A DNA stretch of 64,000 nt from Prostheceraeus crozeri (taxonomy: Eukaryota; Platyhelminthes; Polycladida; Euryleptidae), in contig CAJQUW010000503.1 of assembly GCA_907163375.1 (NCBI GenBank), positions 248,001-312,000 of the forward strand, written 5' to 3'. Numbering within the stretch: the first letter of the stretch is position 1; the number at the start of each line of letters is the position of its first letter. Of the stretch, positions 13,565 through 24,592 are shown piece by piece. The translations under genes and the position numbers were made by a program. The notes below the pieces were generated by a model. The model saw nothing but the letters and a program-made list of their open reading frames with translations, ran no database searches and was not told the DNA's origin.

Positions 13565-14944
13565 ATGGTTTTATCAAACTCTTCGCGCTACAGCGTCACA
13601 AGATGTTCATGCGATAAAGTATACAGAGGGACCGAATACAAAAAGCACTTGAGACAGGTGGAACACATTGGGGAGCATAAGAAGGTCTCTGAAATAAAGA
13701 CCTGTGTCCATCATGCTGTGGAAGCATTTAGGAAAAGACATGACCAGTGTCCTAGTGCGTCTATTTCTAACTGCCACTTCAAAAAGTGGTTTGATGACTT
13801 GTATAGACAAAGGCAGGAGGAAAGGGCGGCTGTAAGACACATTGTCGACTTGGATGATGATGGGAGCGATCATTTCCTCAGCGATACAAGCAGCAGTGAG
13901 GAGGAAGGGGAAGTACAGGAGGTGAGAGCCGTTTTCATGAGTGGTAAACAGGAATCTGAACATGGATCTGAGCGCGCATCTGAACATGTAGAGGAGCCAC
14001 TTAACACTTCTACGCCAAAGAAAGGCGGTATACGCGAGCAAATAAGAGCTCTAGATAGAGATGAGTTGAAGGCGAAAGCATCACAGCAAGCCCATTACAT
14101 GCTGCTCAAAGATCGCTATGAGGCCATGAATAGACAAAATAAAGAGATGGTGCAGGACATATCCAAACTAGAAATTAAAGTGGGAACGGTGAAAGTCTTA
14201 CAGGAGGAAGTATTACAGCTGCAGAAGAGAGAGGAAACATTAATGAAAGAGTTGATATCCGAGTTGAATCATCAGAGGCAGGAGGTTACAAGACTTGGTG
14301 TAATAGAGAGGAACTGTCAAGGGATGAGAGAAGAAAATCATGAGCTGAAGAGGAGACTTAGTCAGGCTGAAGACATCAACAAGGAAATGAAGAGAAGATA
14401 CGTAGAGGTACACCTGCCAATCTACAGAAACCAAGTATGTGACGTGCCTACTGTTACAGATGATTTAAACACCACACAGGAGTGCTACGAGGGAGGTGAG
14501 GTCACCTGCATTCATATCAGTATGGAGGTAGACGGTAGACTGTGTGATTTTTCTGTGAGAAAAGTGAAGAGGTAAATTCCTAGTAAGTTACTCGAACGTC
14601 ATTGCCTCTCAATCAACTCTAACACTATTTGTCTTTCTTACAGAGATCTTCGAGCAAAAGTAGAGAGGAGTCGGAGAACGCCACAAACAGCTTTCATGAG
14701 GCTAGTGAATGTCCCAAACAGCCTTCATGAGGCTACCCATAATGAGGCCAGAAAGTGCTTTCACTTTCTGACGGTTCCAAGCCCGTTGAACTCAGAGGAT
14801 GGGTTGAAAATTGATGAAAGGGATGAAAGGATGGCCACTCACACGCCAAACTATACAGATATCAAATTTCTATCTTCATTAGTTTGCAATCTCTCTTCAC
14901 AGTGTGATACAAACACTCATCTTCAGCGAGCTAAGAATGAATAA
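13565..14944 (+). CDS. Spliced coiled-coil protein with N-terminal Cys/His motif
   Basis: Two coding exons are visible: 13565-14571 and 14644-14944, giving about 435 residues. The intron (14572-14643) has donor AG/GTAAAT and acceptor TTTCTTACAG, and the frame is open across the junction. Another good acceptor, TTATCTTGCAG, ends at 13557 just before the ATG, so a further 5' exon is likely. Residues about 14-45 hold CSC...H...H...H spacing like a degenerate C2H2 finger. Residues about 95-125 are an acidic serine patch (DLDDDG, TSSSEEEGE). Residues about 160-285 form a long heptad-rich coiled coil. The C-terminal part has no recognised domain. It lies in the core of the giant inverted-repeat element, the best coding signal there, and has no transposase signature. 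Role unknown; self-association or scaffolding is inference. Confidence 0.65.
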
Positions 14945-15780
14945 TCAAAGTCTCCATTAAACTAGAGTGATAAAGTAACTCATACATGTTACTAGACATG
15001 AAGACATCAAATGTTACTCGTGTAAACTGAAATGAACCGCTGAAGCATCTTAGGTTCTCATAACCTTCTCACACCTGAGTAACAGGAATTTACAAGCCTG
15101 GGTCATGCACGTGAATGTGATACAATTCACAACAGTCATTGTACAGTGATTAGAGTGTTAGAATACATGGTAGGGATTGTGTTGAGACCACTGCAGTAAC
15201 ATTCTGGGAATAATTAAAGTGAAAAGTTGTGTTACATGAAATAAGTGATGCAAGATTAGCCCACATTGAAATGAATTGGTAGTGTAACAAACAAGCTGTG
15301 TGGGATTCAGCATATGTTTGAAGACAAGCGCTGTTAAAGGGTTTTGAGATAATGTGAATTTTATCACATCATGTTCATGGATGTAACAGAATGAATGTCT
15401 CTACTGGTTGAGTGTATAAGATAGAACACATATCATAGTTGTATGTAAATTAGAGGTTCATATTCGATGAAAGCAAAGATTGAGATTGCAAAGTTTAATG
15501 AATAGGTAGTGTAATTAACTGTTTGAATCAGTGACATAGTTAAAAGAAACAACAACAGCATATCGAGACAATATCATATAGCATCAGGGCATTTGGTTTA
15601 TTCATGTAAAAGTTAGATAGAAATGTGTTTGTGGCTGCATGTGGTGCAAGAGTGTCCTCCCATTTCATTCCATTCATCATATATCCTTCCCCTCTGCATT
15701 CCATATCCGAAGATATGTGGCGGGCTTGGGACCGCTTTAGCTGCATTAGAAGGAAGTTCTTATAAGAACTCATGGCGCAT
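14945..15780. other. Core non-coding DNA
   Basis: No supported gene. It includes the direct repeat at 15178-15318. The minus-strand frame at 15540-15773 is short and unlike any known family; part of it (15640-15700) resembles TGTCCTCCC...TTCATTCC sequence in the inverted arms, so it is probably repeat-derived. Confidence 0.5.
15178..15318 (+). repeat. Direct repeat flanking the coiled-coil gene, right copy
   Basis: Partner of 12210-12345 in the same orientation. Confidence 0.55.
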
Positions 15781-16062
15781 TCACGAGGAAATGTGGTGAA
15801 ACAGTGTGCTGTATGTGTGCATGATGATTCTATGAACTAAAGAACGCCCATCACTCACTCCATCACTGAAAGAAAACATGAACGAGTTGAGATGATAGTC
15901 ATTCGTATGCATGTGTAAAACTCTTACTTCATCATCCGATATCACAATGACATCCACACTTACCATGTCCTCACTTTCCATGTTATCACTTTCGACCGTC
16001 TCGCTCTCGCTGGTTGCCATCTCGGCCTCGCTGCCCATCGTCTCTGCGTCACTTGCCTCCAT
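15781..16062 (-). CDS. Acidic protein with SUMO-interacting-like motif
   Basis: The ATG at 16062 opens a frame of repeated E/S/A/M residues (MEASDAETMGSEAE...) that ends in VIVISDDE, a hydrophobic four-residue core followed by acidic residues, the classical layout of a SUMO-interacting motif. Directly after the codons for DDE the sequence reads GTAAGA, a strong splice donor in phase 0 (exon end about 15928). The rest of the open frame may therefore be intron and downstream exons may be missing from my call. The protein lies in the core of the giant element, convergent to the coiled-coil gene. The motif assignment rests on pattern only; acidic low-complexity exons can mimic it. Confidence 0.45.
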   Translation of the reverse strand: MEASDAETMGSEAEMATSESETVESDNMESEDMVSVDVIVISDDEVRVLHMHTNDYHLNSFMFSFSDGVSDGRSLVHRIIMHTYSTLFHHISS

Positions 16063-16128
16063 CTCAGCCTCTTCTCGCACTCGTCGATTCTAATCTTCCT
16101 GTAGAGTGAAGTAAAAATAGTACTTCAC

Positions 16129-16173
16129 GAATTCCACAGTGATATCCTCACCATAGATATCACTGTGGAATTC
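16129..16173. repeat. Perfect 18-bp palindrome with 9-nt loop
   Basis: GAATTCCACAGTGATATC (16129-16146) is followed after nine bases by its exact complement (16156-16173). It lies just upstream of the acidic minus-strand gene and 250 bp inside the right arm, so it could be a regulatory or protein-binding palindrome. Confidence 0.8.
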
Positions 16174-18084
16174 TTCACCGTGGTGTATGATACGAAAAGG
16201 TATCACACACGCTGTTGGCTTCTCAGACATTATTATGATAGTAAAATGCAAGAGACCCTGCTTTATATGAGAATAATACAGCCTTTCAAATGTCTGATTC
16301 GTGCAATCATATTGCTCTAAACTTATGGTTGGAGGAAGAAAGGGGAAGACATATTTTCATTGACTGCTACCCTCAACCACTCAACAAACTTAGATGAATT
16401 TATCGCATGAATCTCCCTTCCGGCACGATAGCAATGAGCTGTGTGGGAATCGGCCAGGTGCTATGACACGTTCCTGCATCCCGGGACGGATGCGATAGCT
16501 CTCTGTTTCATGTGACAGACGGGCGCCAGAGAGAGAGCGCGTACATCTTTGTGTTCTACACCATCTGCTGAGGGGCTAGCGCGACAGACGATCGCCCACC
16601 GGCTGCGCTGTCATTCATCTTTGTGTTCTACTCTATCTGCTGAGGTGCTAGTGCGACAGACAGGCGTCAGAGAGCACTTATGATTCTTTGTGGGCACAGG
16701 AGGGGTTTTCTCACTGATAGGTCTTATGATAAACATTTTGAATGGCAGCATGTTGACTATTGCAACCCATGTTAAATGTCATGTTTACATCGTCTGCATT
16801 CACTCAGAAAATGCTGTTTCCTACAAATGAGTTTTCTACACAGACGTATTCATTGTGTGAGTTCAAGGGTCGAGTCGTTGAACTAAGACTTATGCGTTTC
16901 TACAGGTCTTTATATCAGCTTTCAACACGCCTGCACAACACGCCTGCAATCTATGAAAGTTTTACCAACATAAAGTTGTTGACATAAGGTTTCTTACACC
17001 GCAGTTCATGTTTACGACTTTCATTTGAATGTCAGATTTGTATGTTCATCTGTCTATGATGAGTGTAAACGTTGTCACAGTTCTCCTTTATTTCCCGTAA
17101 ACTAGTTGTGATACTTTTGTGTTTCACTTCATCTAGCAGGTTGATTTTTATCTCACACATAATGTTTCATATCTCATATGCATTCGACTAACAACAAGTT
17201 GTTATGTCTATACTTGTATGCTGTCGATGCAGAGTGCAAACACGCTGTCTTTATTTACAAAACACACGCATTCAATTTGATAAAGGCAAACAACACATTT
17301 AGTAAAGCCGGTACGCTAACGAGTGTGACTGAAGAAACATTTCATAAAACTTTTTTCAACGTTCGCTAAGTTTCACAACAACCTGTCAAAGACTTCTTAC
17401 AAACTTATTTCAACATTTGCATTTAAGCGAACATGTGCTTCACGTATTCTACACGAACGGTTAACACATGTAATATAAAACCCTAAATCCAACCGTAGAG
17501 GAGCCTAGCCTTGGATGATGGACTTTACAACCCATGCGATTCAATGTCATGGAATCACACTCAACGTGTGTGACAACATCTGGTTTTATAAAACATTCAA
17601 CACTTATTCCTATCCATCTCACTTTTATATCCAACATGTTAAACTTAGACTTGGTTTCAACCACTCAAGTCGTCAAAAACTTGCATGCGTTGTCTAATAT
17701 TCAATTCATTCTGTACACAGATTCGCTTTACTTCACATCCAAAGTTAATGACTACCTAACAGATGTATTCACTCTGAATTTACACTTCACCGTTTGTGAA
17801 AAGACTGTCACATAAAACATTTTACACACTGCAGTCCGGATCTCAACTAAGGATAAAAACTTTCTAGTGCTGTGGCGAACACTGTTTTCATAAAACATTC
17901 TAAACTCTCATTGCAGTAGAAAACTGCTTTTAGTAAACCTAATGAAGCGAATCTAACAGTCATGAAGTTTGAATTTTCTAATAGGGAAACATTTGACAAC
18001 TGTCTCCAATAAAACTTTCTAACACTGTGAAAGTAAGTTACAAGACAATCTACACTGTGCAGTAAAACCTTCTAAAACTTTCTA

Positions 18085-19100
18085 GTGCTGTGATGAGTTC
18101 GATCAGTCATACAACGTCAATGGTCAAACTTTATTTTCACAAACGTGCGTCGCGGTAAATTATTTGACTACACTAACACTTGCATTTCATGACATGTGTG
18201 TTTCCTAAAACATCATGATCAAACTTTTCTAACTATACATCAACCTGTGTTGCAATAAAAACTTTTACAAACCATGATAAAGTTTCTGACTAGATTTACG
18301 AATACAACGTCAATGATCAAACTTTACTTTTACAAACGTGTGTCACAGTAAAACTACTTGACTACACTAACTTTGCAAACCATGATACACTTTCTGATTA
18401 GACTTACGAATACAACTTCAATGATCAAATTTTCTAACTATACATCAACCTGTGCTGCAGTAAAACCTTTGTACAACATGATACAGTTTCTGACGACACT
18501 CACGAATAAACGTCATGATCAAACTTTCTAACTGTACATCAACCGGTGTTGTAGTAAAACTTTTACAAACCATAATACACTTTCTGACTAGACTTACGAA
18601 TACAACGTCAATGATCAAACTTTATTTTCACAAACGTGCATCGCAGTAAAATTATTTGACTACACTTTGCTTTTACAAACCATGATACACTTTCTGATGA
18701 CACTCACGAATAAAGTTCGATGATCAAACTTTACTTTCACAAACGTACGTCACAGTAAAACTACTTGACTACACTAGCGCTTACACTTTATGACATATGT
18801 TTCATAAAACATCATGATCAAACTTTCTAACTATACATCAACCTGTGTTGCAATAAAACCTTTGAACAACATGATAAAGTTTCTGACTACACTAACTTTG
18901 CTTTTACAAACCATGATACACTTTCTGATGACACTCACGAATAAACGTCATGATCAAACATTATTTTCACAAACGGGTGTCGCGGTAATATTATTTGACT
19001 ACACTAACGCTAACGTTTATGGCATTTGTGTTTCATAAAACGCCATGATCAAACTTTTCTAACTATACATCAACCTGTGTTGCAATAAAACCTTTGTACG
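18085..19100 (-). repeat. Degenerate minisatellite, right arm
   Basis: Inverted copy of the array at 7905-8910, with the same order of units and very few differences. Confidence 0.7.
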
Positions 19101-20629
19101 ATACTGACAAGAGCTTGTTCACTAGCAAAGAGAGAAGTCTGTGATGTGTTGCGTGTGGCGCATGAATGTCCTCCCTTCATTCCTTCATCATTTCGTCTCC
19201 GTGATAGAGACAAGAAGAACTGATGGTTCATTCTCGCATGGTTGGCCAACTGTCGGGAGACAAGTGCAATGGAGATTTTATGAGGTAACCTGTGGCAGAT
19301 AGCTAAATGTCGCCCTGGCGGTCAGAGTACAACGTTGAGACGAAAAATTGCAAACATGACGCAGAGAGGTTTCACAAGGATTACCATTGCCCACGTCCCG
19401 TGCAGCTACGGACTTTACCGCTGTCTCGAAATCACCCACAGGAAGTATCACACCGAAAATCGTGCACCGTCCATGACTTGATCGCCAGACATGAAAACCG
19501 GTGGAGTTGGTAAGAGGTCGGCATACTTTGAGCAACTTGATAGCAAGCCGTAGAGAGCTTGATTCACCAGCGTTTTGCAATGGAGATGTTTAGAGGCCAC
19601 CCATGACAAGATAGCTAAGACTCAACCGATTGGCGTTCAAAGTGCTACGTTGAGAACTGTGTCAAATGCCCAACATGAGACATGAGTTGCCCCAGCGGTT
19701 TCGGTCTAAACTATGACACACTCCCTTGCCACACTTATCACTAATGCATCGTCCGCCGTCCCGAAGGAACACCATGTCAGTGGAATATTACAGCAAAACT
19801 CTCCGTGTCTTACTCGCTTTCAGTGAAAAGCTGCTTAGTCCATGAGAAGACTGGCTCACTAAAAATCATCTAGTTGACTTCAGCAGGGTCGAACACCCCA
19901 GAAAACCTCCAAAACTAGTGAATTTAAATTTTTCAACTTTTTAGCACTACTTATGAAATTTTATAAGTAATTTATCACTTAGGGCAGGTCAATAGCAACC
20001 GAACCTTTTTTTGAATCAAGTCAAACGGACTTGTAGAAGCAAAGTTACAAGCCTTTAAAGTTTTGGAGTCTTTTATGGCCTGGAGACGAAGGCCATCTCC
20101 TGGCGAACCTCTAAGCAATGAAATTGTCTAAGTCGGTTTCTTACAGAAACCCGGTTTTTCAGATTTCCAATGCTATCATCGGAGCTCCAGAGTTCACCTA
20201 CCCCAACCCAGTCGGGAGGAGAACTGATTTCCACAAGCCGAGTTTCCACGTATATAGTGTGTGGCGATCAGCTGATGACGTAATACCCATCATTCAAACA
20301 CTAAAAACCCGTCTATTTCCGGTTCTAGTCCTCCGATGGAGCTGGAAATACGCCATTTCCATGTAAAATTTGACGCTGAATCCGAATCTGCTCTCCATTT
20401 TCCCATCCGATGCTTCCTTTTGGCTCTACAGCCCACAGCCATCGCAAAAATTCTAACAGTCGTTTTTCGGAAAAATGATGAAAAATTTTTTCTCTCCGAA
20501 AGCTTTCAAATTTAGCATGCCGAAGCAGAATGTGACGCTGATTCCAAATCTGGTCTCTGTTTTCCCGTCCGAGGCTTGCTTCACCCGCTAGAGCGATTTT
20601 CATAAACATTCTAACTCTGTCGTTTTTTC

Positions 20630-21500
20630 GCCAAGGTCCCAAATTTTCTATAACATCTCACCTCTAAACGAAGGCAGATACGAACAAGCCATGTTTTCCA
20701 CTGAATTTGTCTGATTTCCAGCTTTCAAACGAGCTATTGCACGACAAAATCCGTCCACTGGAAGCCAAGATCGAAGCTAGCTCTCCCGAGGGGGGGAGGT
20801 CTTCAAAACTTTTTCTCTCCGATTGCTTTCAAATTCACCATACAGATGCAGAATTTGACGCTGATTCCAAATCTGATATCCGTTTTCCCATCCGATGCTT
20901 CGTTTTGAAGCTACACCCCAAAACGTCCAAAATTCTAACTCTGTCGTTTTTCGCCAATCTCCCAAAATAAATCTTAAATGACGTCTCACATCTAAACGAA
21001 GGTAGATATGAACAAGCCGTTTCTTTCAGCGAATTTGTTTCACTCCCACCTTTCAAACGAGCTATTGCACGAGAAAATCCGTCCACTGAAAGTCAAGATC
21101 GAAGCTAGCTCTCCCGAGGGGGGGAGGTCAGAACGTTTTCTCTCCGATTGAGTTGGGAAGAAGTTCCTAGACCCAACTTTTACCAAATCGTCCGAATCTG
21201 CACTCCATTTTCCCATCCGAGGCCTCCTTCATGTCGAAAAATGGACTTTTCTCATCCCAAAACTTCCAAAACCTGCCTTTTCCAAGTCTGACGGTTTCTT
21301 GCCATTTTCCTCCCTAAACCCAAGAAAATTTGTCCAAACTGAGCTTTACACTGCTTTTTTTCTCACTCTTAGCTTTCAAATGAGCTATGGCACGACAAAA
21401 TCCATCCACTAGAAGCAAAGTTGGAAGTTTGGCAGGAGGGGGGGGGGGAGGTCAGAACTTTTTCTCTCCAATGTCGCTGGAAGCATCCTTCCTAAACCAA
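20630..21500 (-). repeat. Subterminal ~330-bp repeat units, right arm
   Basis: Inverted equivalent of 5560-6665 with at least three units, marked by GAGCTATTGCACGA or a close variant at about 20731, 21059 and 21382 and by a G-run followed by AGGTC. Copy-number difference explains most of the arm-length difference. Confidence 0.65.
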
Positions 21501-21840
21501 AATTTCACGTAGAGTCCGAATCTGGCCTCCATTTGCTCATCCGAGGTCTCCTTCTGCTCGAAAAACGACTTTTCTCATCCCAACACCACCAACACCCACC
21601 CTTTCCTCACTCATTCCTACCACCTTCCTTCCCACCCCTTGCCTTATCACTCCTCCTTCCTTCCTTCCTTCCAGAGGGGGGGAGGGACCAGTTTCCTCCT
21701 CTCGGACCCATTCCTCCCAACACATCCTTGGCGAACTCCCTCACACATCCTTCCAGAGGGGGGGCTGAGTCAGCATGATGACTCATCGATGACTTATCAC
21801 TGTACCGCACTGCGCTTGCGTCTGCCACGGGGTTACTACT

Positions 21841-22049
21841 AACGGCATATTGGAGAAACATATTTTTTTAGACGATCTTTTCGTTTTGCTACTAGATCAG
21901 TCGATTGACGTGCCGATTCATGCACAGCTGCGCTGTATTCACCACCCCATCAGTCCAAGCGCGACAATCGAGTTTTGGAAATCTGTCAGTATGACACTGA
22001 TTCCGAGCGGTAGAAGGGAGCGTGTTCAGTGTTAGCAATACAAGTGTGA
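21841..22049 (+). repeat. Direct repeat B, right copy
   Basis: Right-hand partner of the repeat at 5251-5461, about 97% identical by eye. It directly abuts the outer end of the right inverted-repeat arm. Either the element sits in a tandem host repeat or an unusually long stretch was duplicated at insertion. Confidence 0.8.
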
Positions 22050-22310
22050 ATGTCGGAGATCAAAGCAGTTTCTTTCATTCTCACCTGTTGACACTTATCA
22101 CTTAGAGAATATAAACATCAAAATTATCACTACCTTGCTGATGAACAATTGCTAGAAAATTTAATGCATAAAATGGGGCTTATTTTAATCGACACTATCT
22201 TCTGACCTTTAATATGACATCAGAATGGACTTATTTTGAAAGTTAAGAAAAAGAGAATACATCCTTCTCAGTAAACAAAAACGATACCGTCCTTGCGGTG
22301 TTTGACGTGT

Positions 22311-22555
22311 TTCCACAGAGATAAATTGTTTTGTCTGCGTGCTTGGGTCTAGAGATGACGTTCCTCAATTGACGGTAACTCCAGAACTAATCTCGAGGGG
22401 CAAAAAAGAACAATTTTCCATTGAACGTAATGGAAATTCAAGCCTAAATTCTGACGAATTAAAACATTGGAAGCACAATAAGGGTGTACAATCAATAAAT
22501 TAAACTCGCAAGGAATTGTGCGGTGTGAATAACATTTTCAAGCCTGAATTCACGG
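22311..22555 (+). repeat. Direct repeat A, right copy
   Basis: Diverged direct copy of 4727-4945. Flank order is A-B-element-B-A, all four blocks on the plus strand. This fits a locus that already held a roughly 1-kb tandem repeat before the element arrived. Confidence 0.6.
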
Positions 22556-23603
22556 AGAAAAATTGAGTCAAAGATATATAATTTGCAATTGATAGAACTG
22601 CCTACAATCTGACCGTTGAAGTTTACAAGTTTTCTTATAAAAGCTTCTTTTGCAATGTGCGCGCTTAGACAAGTCAAAGAGAGATGTGAATTTTCGAATT
22701 TTCGAAATTTAAATGACTGTATCCATAATATAAATATCAATTTCTGAATTTTCGGAAATTTAAGTGGACATTTCCGAAATATAAACATTAATTTCTGAAT
22801 TTTCGAAAATACAAACGATGAAGTCTAAAAATACTGTGACGCATTTTTAAACATTGTGACAATGATGCAATATCAGCAGAAGATTCTGAAATGTAGTTGA
22901 TAAGTTCTGAAATAAAAGTGACGTTGATGGAATAGATTAAGATGAAATGACCAATTCTCATTAAAAAAACTGAAAATCTGAAATATATGTTGTATTCAAG
23001 AATATAAATGGTGAACTCTGAAATAAATGTGTAAATGGTGTAGTTGCGATTGAAAAGATAAATCTAGGAATTGTAACCAATAAATAACTCCGCAAGTGTA
23101 TATTGAGCTCTCAATTGTGATTGCTTTTATAGCGAATTTGAAACGTTTATCAACTTAATTTTTTTAAACAAAAATCTCTAAAATTCCCTCTTTACCGATT
23201 CGCAGGTCCCTGAAATATAACTAAGGTTATCAATAGCATTATGGCTTTTATTGTTAGTGCTGTGCACGTACATGTATATGTATTGTCCTTGAATACTCAA
23301 AAGTACCGCTTTTCATTGATAGTTTCTTTCAAGACATTTCCCCTGAAACTGAATTGGACATTTGAAAATCATTAGTCTGAAAAGTTCTGGCATCATAAGT
23401 ATATTTTATCTATTGCGTGAATGCCATTTAATGCCATAAAATGACTATTTTTCCGAAGCAGTTAATTTTTGGATAATCGATCAACTTAGATTAAATCAAT
23501 GAGATAAATACAAAATATCCGAAAAAGTTTAAAAATTCGAAACCAAAAAAGTCAAAAACGTCGGTCGGTTTCGGTTTCAGAATTATTAGCATCCATACAG
23601 AAT
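22556..23603. other. AT-rich intergenic DNA
   Basis: No gene seen. The stretch around 22680-22810 repeats TTTCTGAATTTTCGAAA-like phrases three or four times; the remainder is AT-rich without structure I can define. Confidence 0.5.
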
Positions 23604-24162
23604 ATGAAGGACGAATTTCTCCAATTGCGAAATGATTTGCGTAGGCTTGTTAACCGTATGCTGAGGATTGAAAATTCTGTTAGACATGTTCGAGAAATTC
23701 AAGAATCACAGCAAGAGGAGATTGATGAGCTGCGTCATTTGCTTAATGAAGTAAAGGATTCTTTTAATCTTGAGGGCGTTTTGAGGTAGAGGAACGTGAA
23801 AGACGGAAAAAATCGATGGGTCATTGAAAGAGCGTCAGGAGGTTGACATGAAAAGCATTCAACAAATGTGCGATTATCTTGGACTTGGGCATGTGAAAGC
23901 TGCTACAGTACATCGATTTGGAAAGCTTACTAGAGACAAGGTGCGACCTTTAAAAGGTCGTTTTTAAGACAGCTTCTCGAAGGTAGAATTTTTTCGAAGA
24001 TCTAAAGACTTGAGAAATTCGATCCAGTTCAAAAATGTTTTCGTCTCCAATGACTTTACGAAGCAGCAGCAAGACGAACGATTTCTCCTCCGACAAGAGC
24101 TGAGATGCCAAAAAAGTAGTGGCTTGTAGTATTGTGGTGAGAAAAGCGGCGATCGTAGGACC
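23604..24162 (+). pseudogene. LINE ORF1-like fragment
   Basis: The opening frame (23604-23789) encodes a charged coiled coil (about 60 residues), and the frames after it encode DYLGLGHVKAATVHRFGK, then SKDLRNSIQFKNVFVSND and KQQQDERFLLRQEL. That order (coiled coil, RNA-recognition-like core, conserved RF.K/LRN/KNVFV.ND/R.LR.E blocks) is typical of ORF1 of CR1/RTE-like non-LTR elements in invertebrates. The reading frame is interrupted at least twice (near 23790 and near 23968), so it is a relic. No ORF2 follows: Polinton 1 begins at 24169, a few bases downstream. Family assignment within LINEs is uncertain. Confidence 0.55.
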
Positions 24163-24168
24163 GACACA
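24163..24168 (+). repeat. Polinton 1 target-site duplication, left
   Basis: GACACA directly before the left terminus, matched by 41705-41710 directly after the right terminus. Confidence 0.92.
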
Positions 24169-24521
24169 AGTAATGGGCAAAATACCGTTCCAGGACACCA
24201 TAAAATTCAAAAAAATAGTATCTTTAAAAACGACATAAATTCATGAATTTGAACCCTTTTTCAGGTTATTAAGACCTAAATACATGAATTTAGTCCATTC
24301 AAAAAGTACCATTTTTTCAAAAAATGGCATTTTTAAAAACGACATAAATTCATGAATTTGAACCCTTTTTCAGGTTATGAAGACCTAAATTCATAAATTT
24401 GGGCGTTTTTAAAAATACCCAATTTTCAAAATTTTCAAAATCTCAAATTTGAGAATTACAATTTTCACCCTTAAAATCATGACCGTTCCAGGACACCGAA
24501 AATCATAAAAGTTGAGAATTT
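24169..24521 (+). repeat. Polinton 1 left TIR
   Basis: At least 353 bp, inverted copy of 41352-41704. It contains two internal direct phrases built on CATAAATTCATGAATTTGAA and TTTTTCAGGTTAT. ACCGTTCCAGGACACC occurs near the outer end (24183) and again near the inner end. Confidence 0.92.
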
Positions 24522-24592
24522 CAAATTCATGAATTTTATCCATCTTTCAGGTTTTTAAAATATATCATGCGACTAAAAATATTTCTTTAAAA

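Larger units (their letters stand above)
5494..21838. mobile_element. Giant inverted-repeat (foldback-like) DNA element
   Basis: A 16.3-kb unit bounded by very long inverted repeats: left arm 5494-10505, right arm 16427-21838. Both ends read inward as TAGTAAYCCC followed by a shared run containing GCAGACGCAAG and AGTCATCGATGAGTCATC. The inner parts of the arms are practically identical, and the outer 1 kb differs by substitutions and by copy number of internal units. The 5.9-kb core carries three putative genes but no recognisable transposase, integrase, polymerase or capsid gene, so the unit is either non-autonomous or uses an unknown enzyme. Long identical arms could also be kept alike by gene conversion. 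I cannot assign a superfamily. Confidence 0.75.
16427..21838 (-). repeat. Right arm of giant terminal inverted repeat
   Basis: Inverted partner of 5494-10505. Inner boundary is seen where GATAGCAAT (16427-16435) matches ATTGCTATC in the left arm. It carries an extra local duplication around 16555-16670 and an extra subterminal repeat unit around 20700-21090. Confidence 0.85.

Noticed and set aside
5494-21838. Reading the giant element as a Polinton or herpesvirus-like fusion
   Set aside because: No capsid, polymerase, integrase or protease motif was seen in arms or core.
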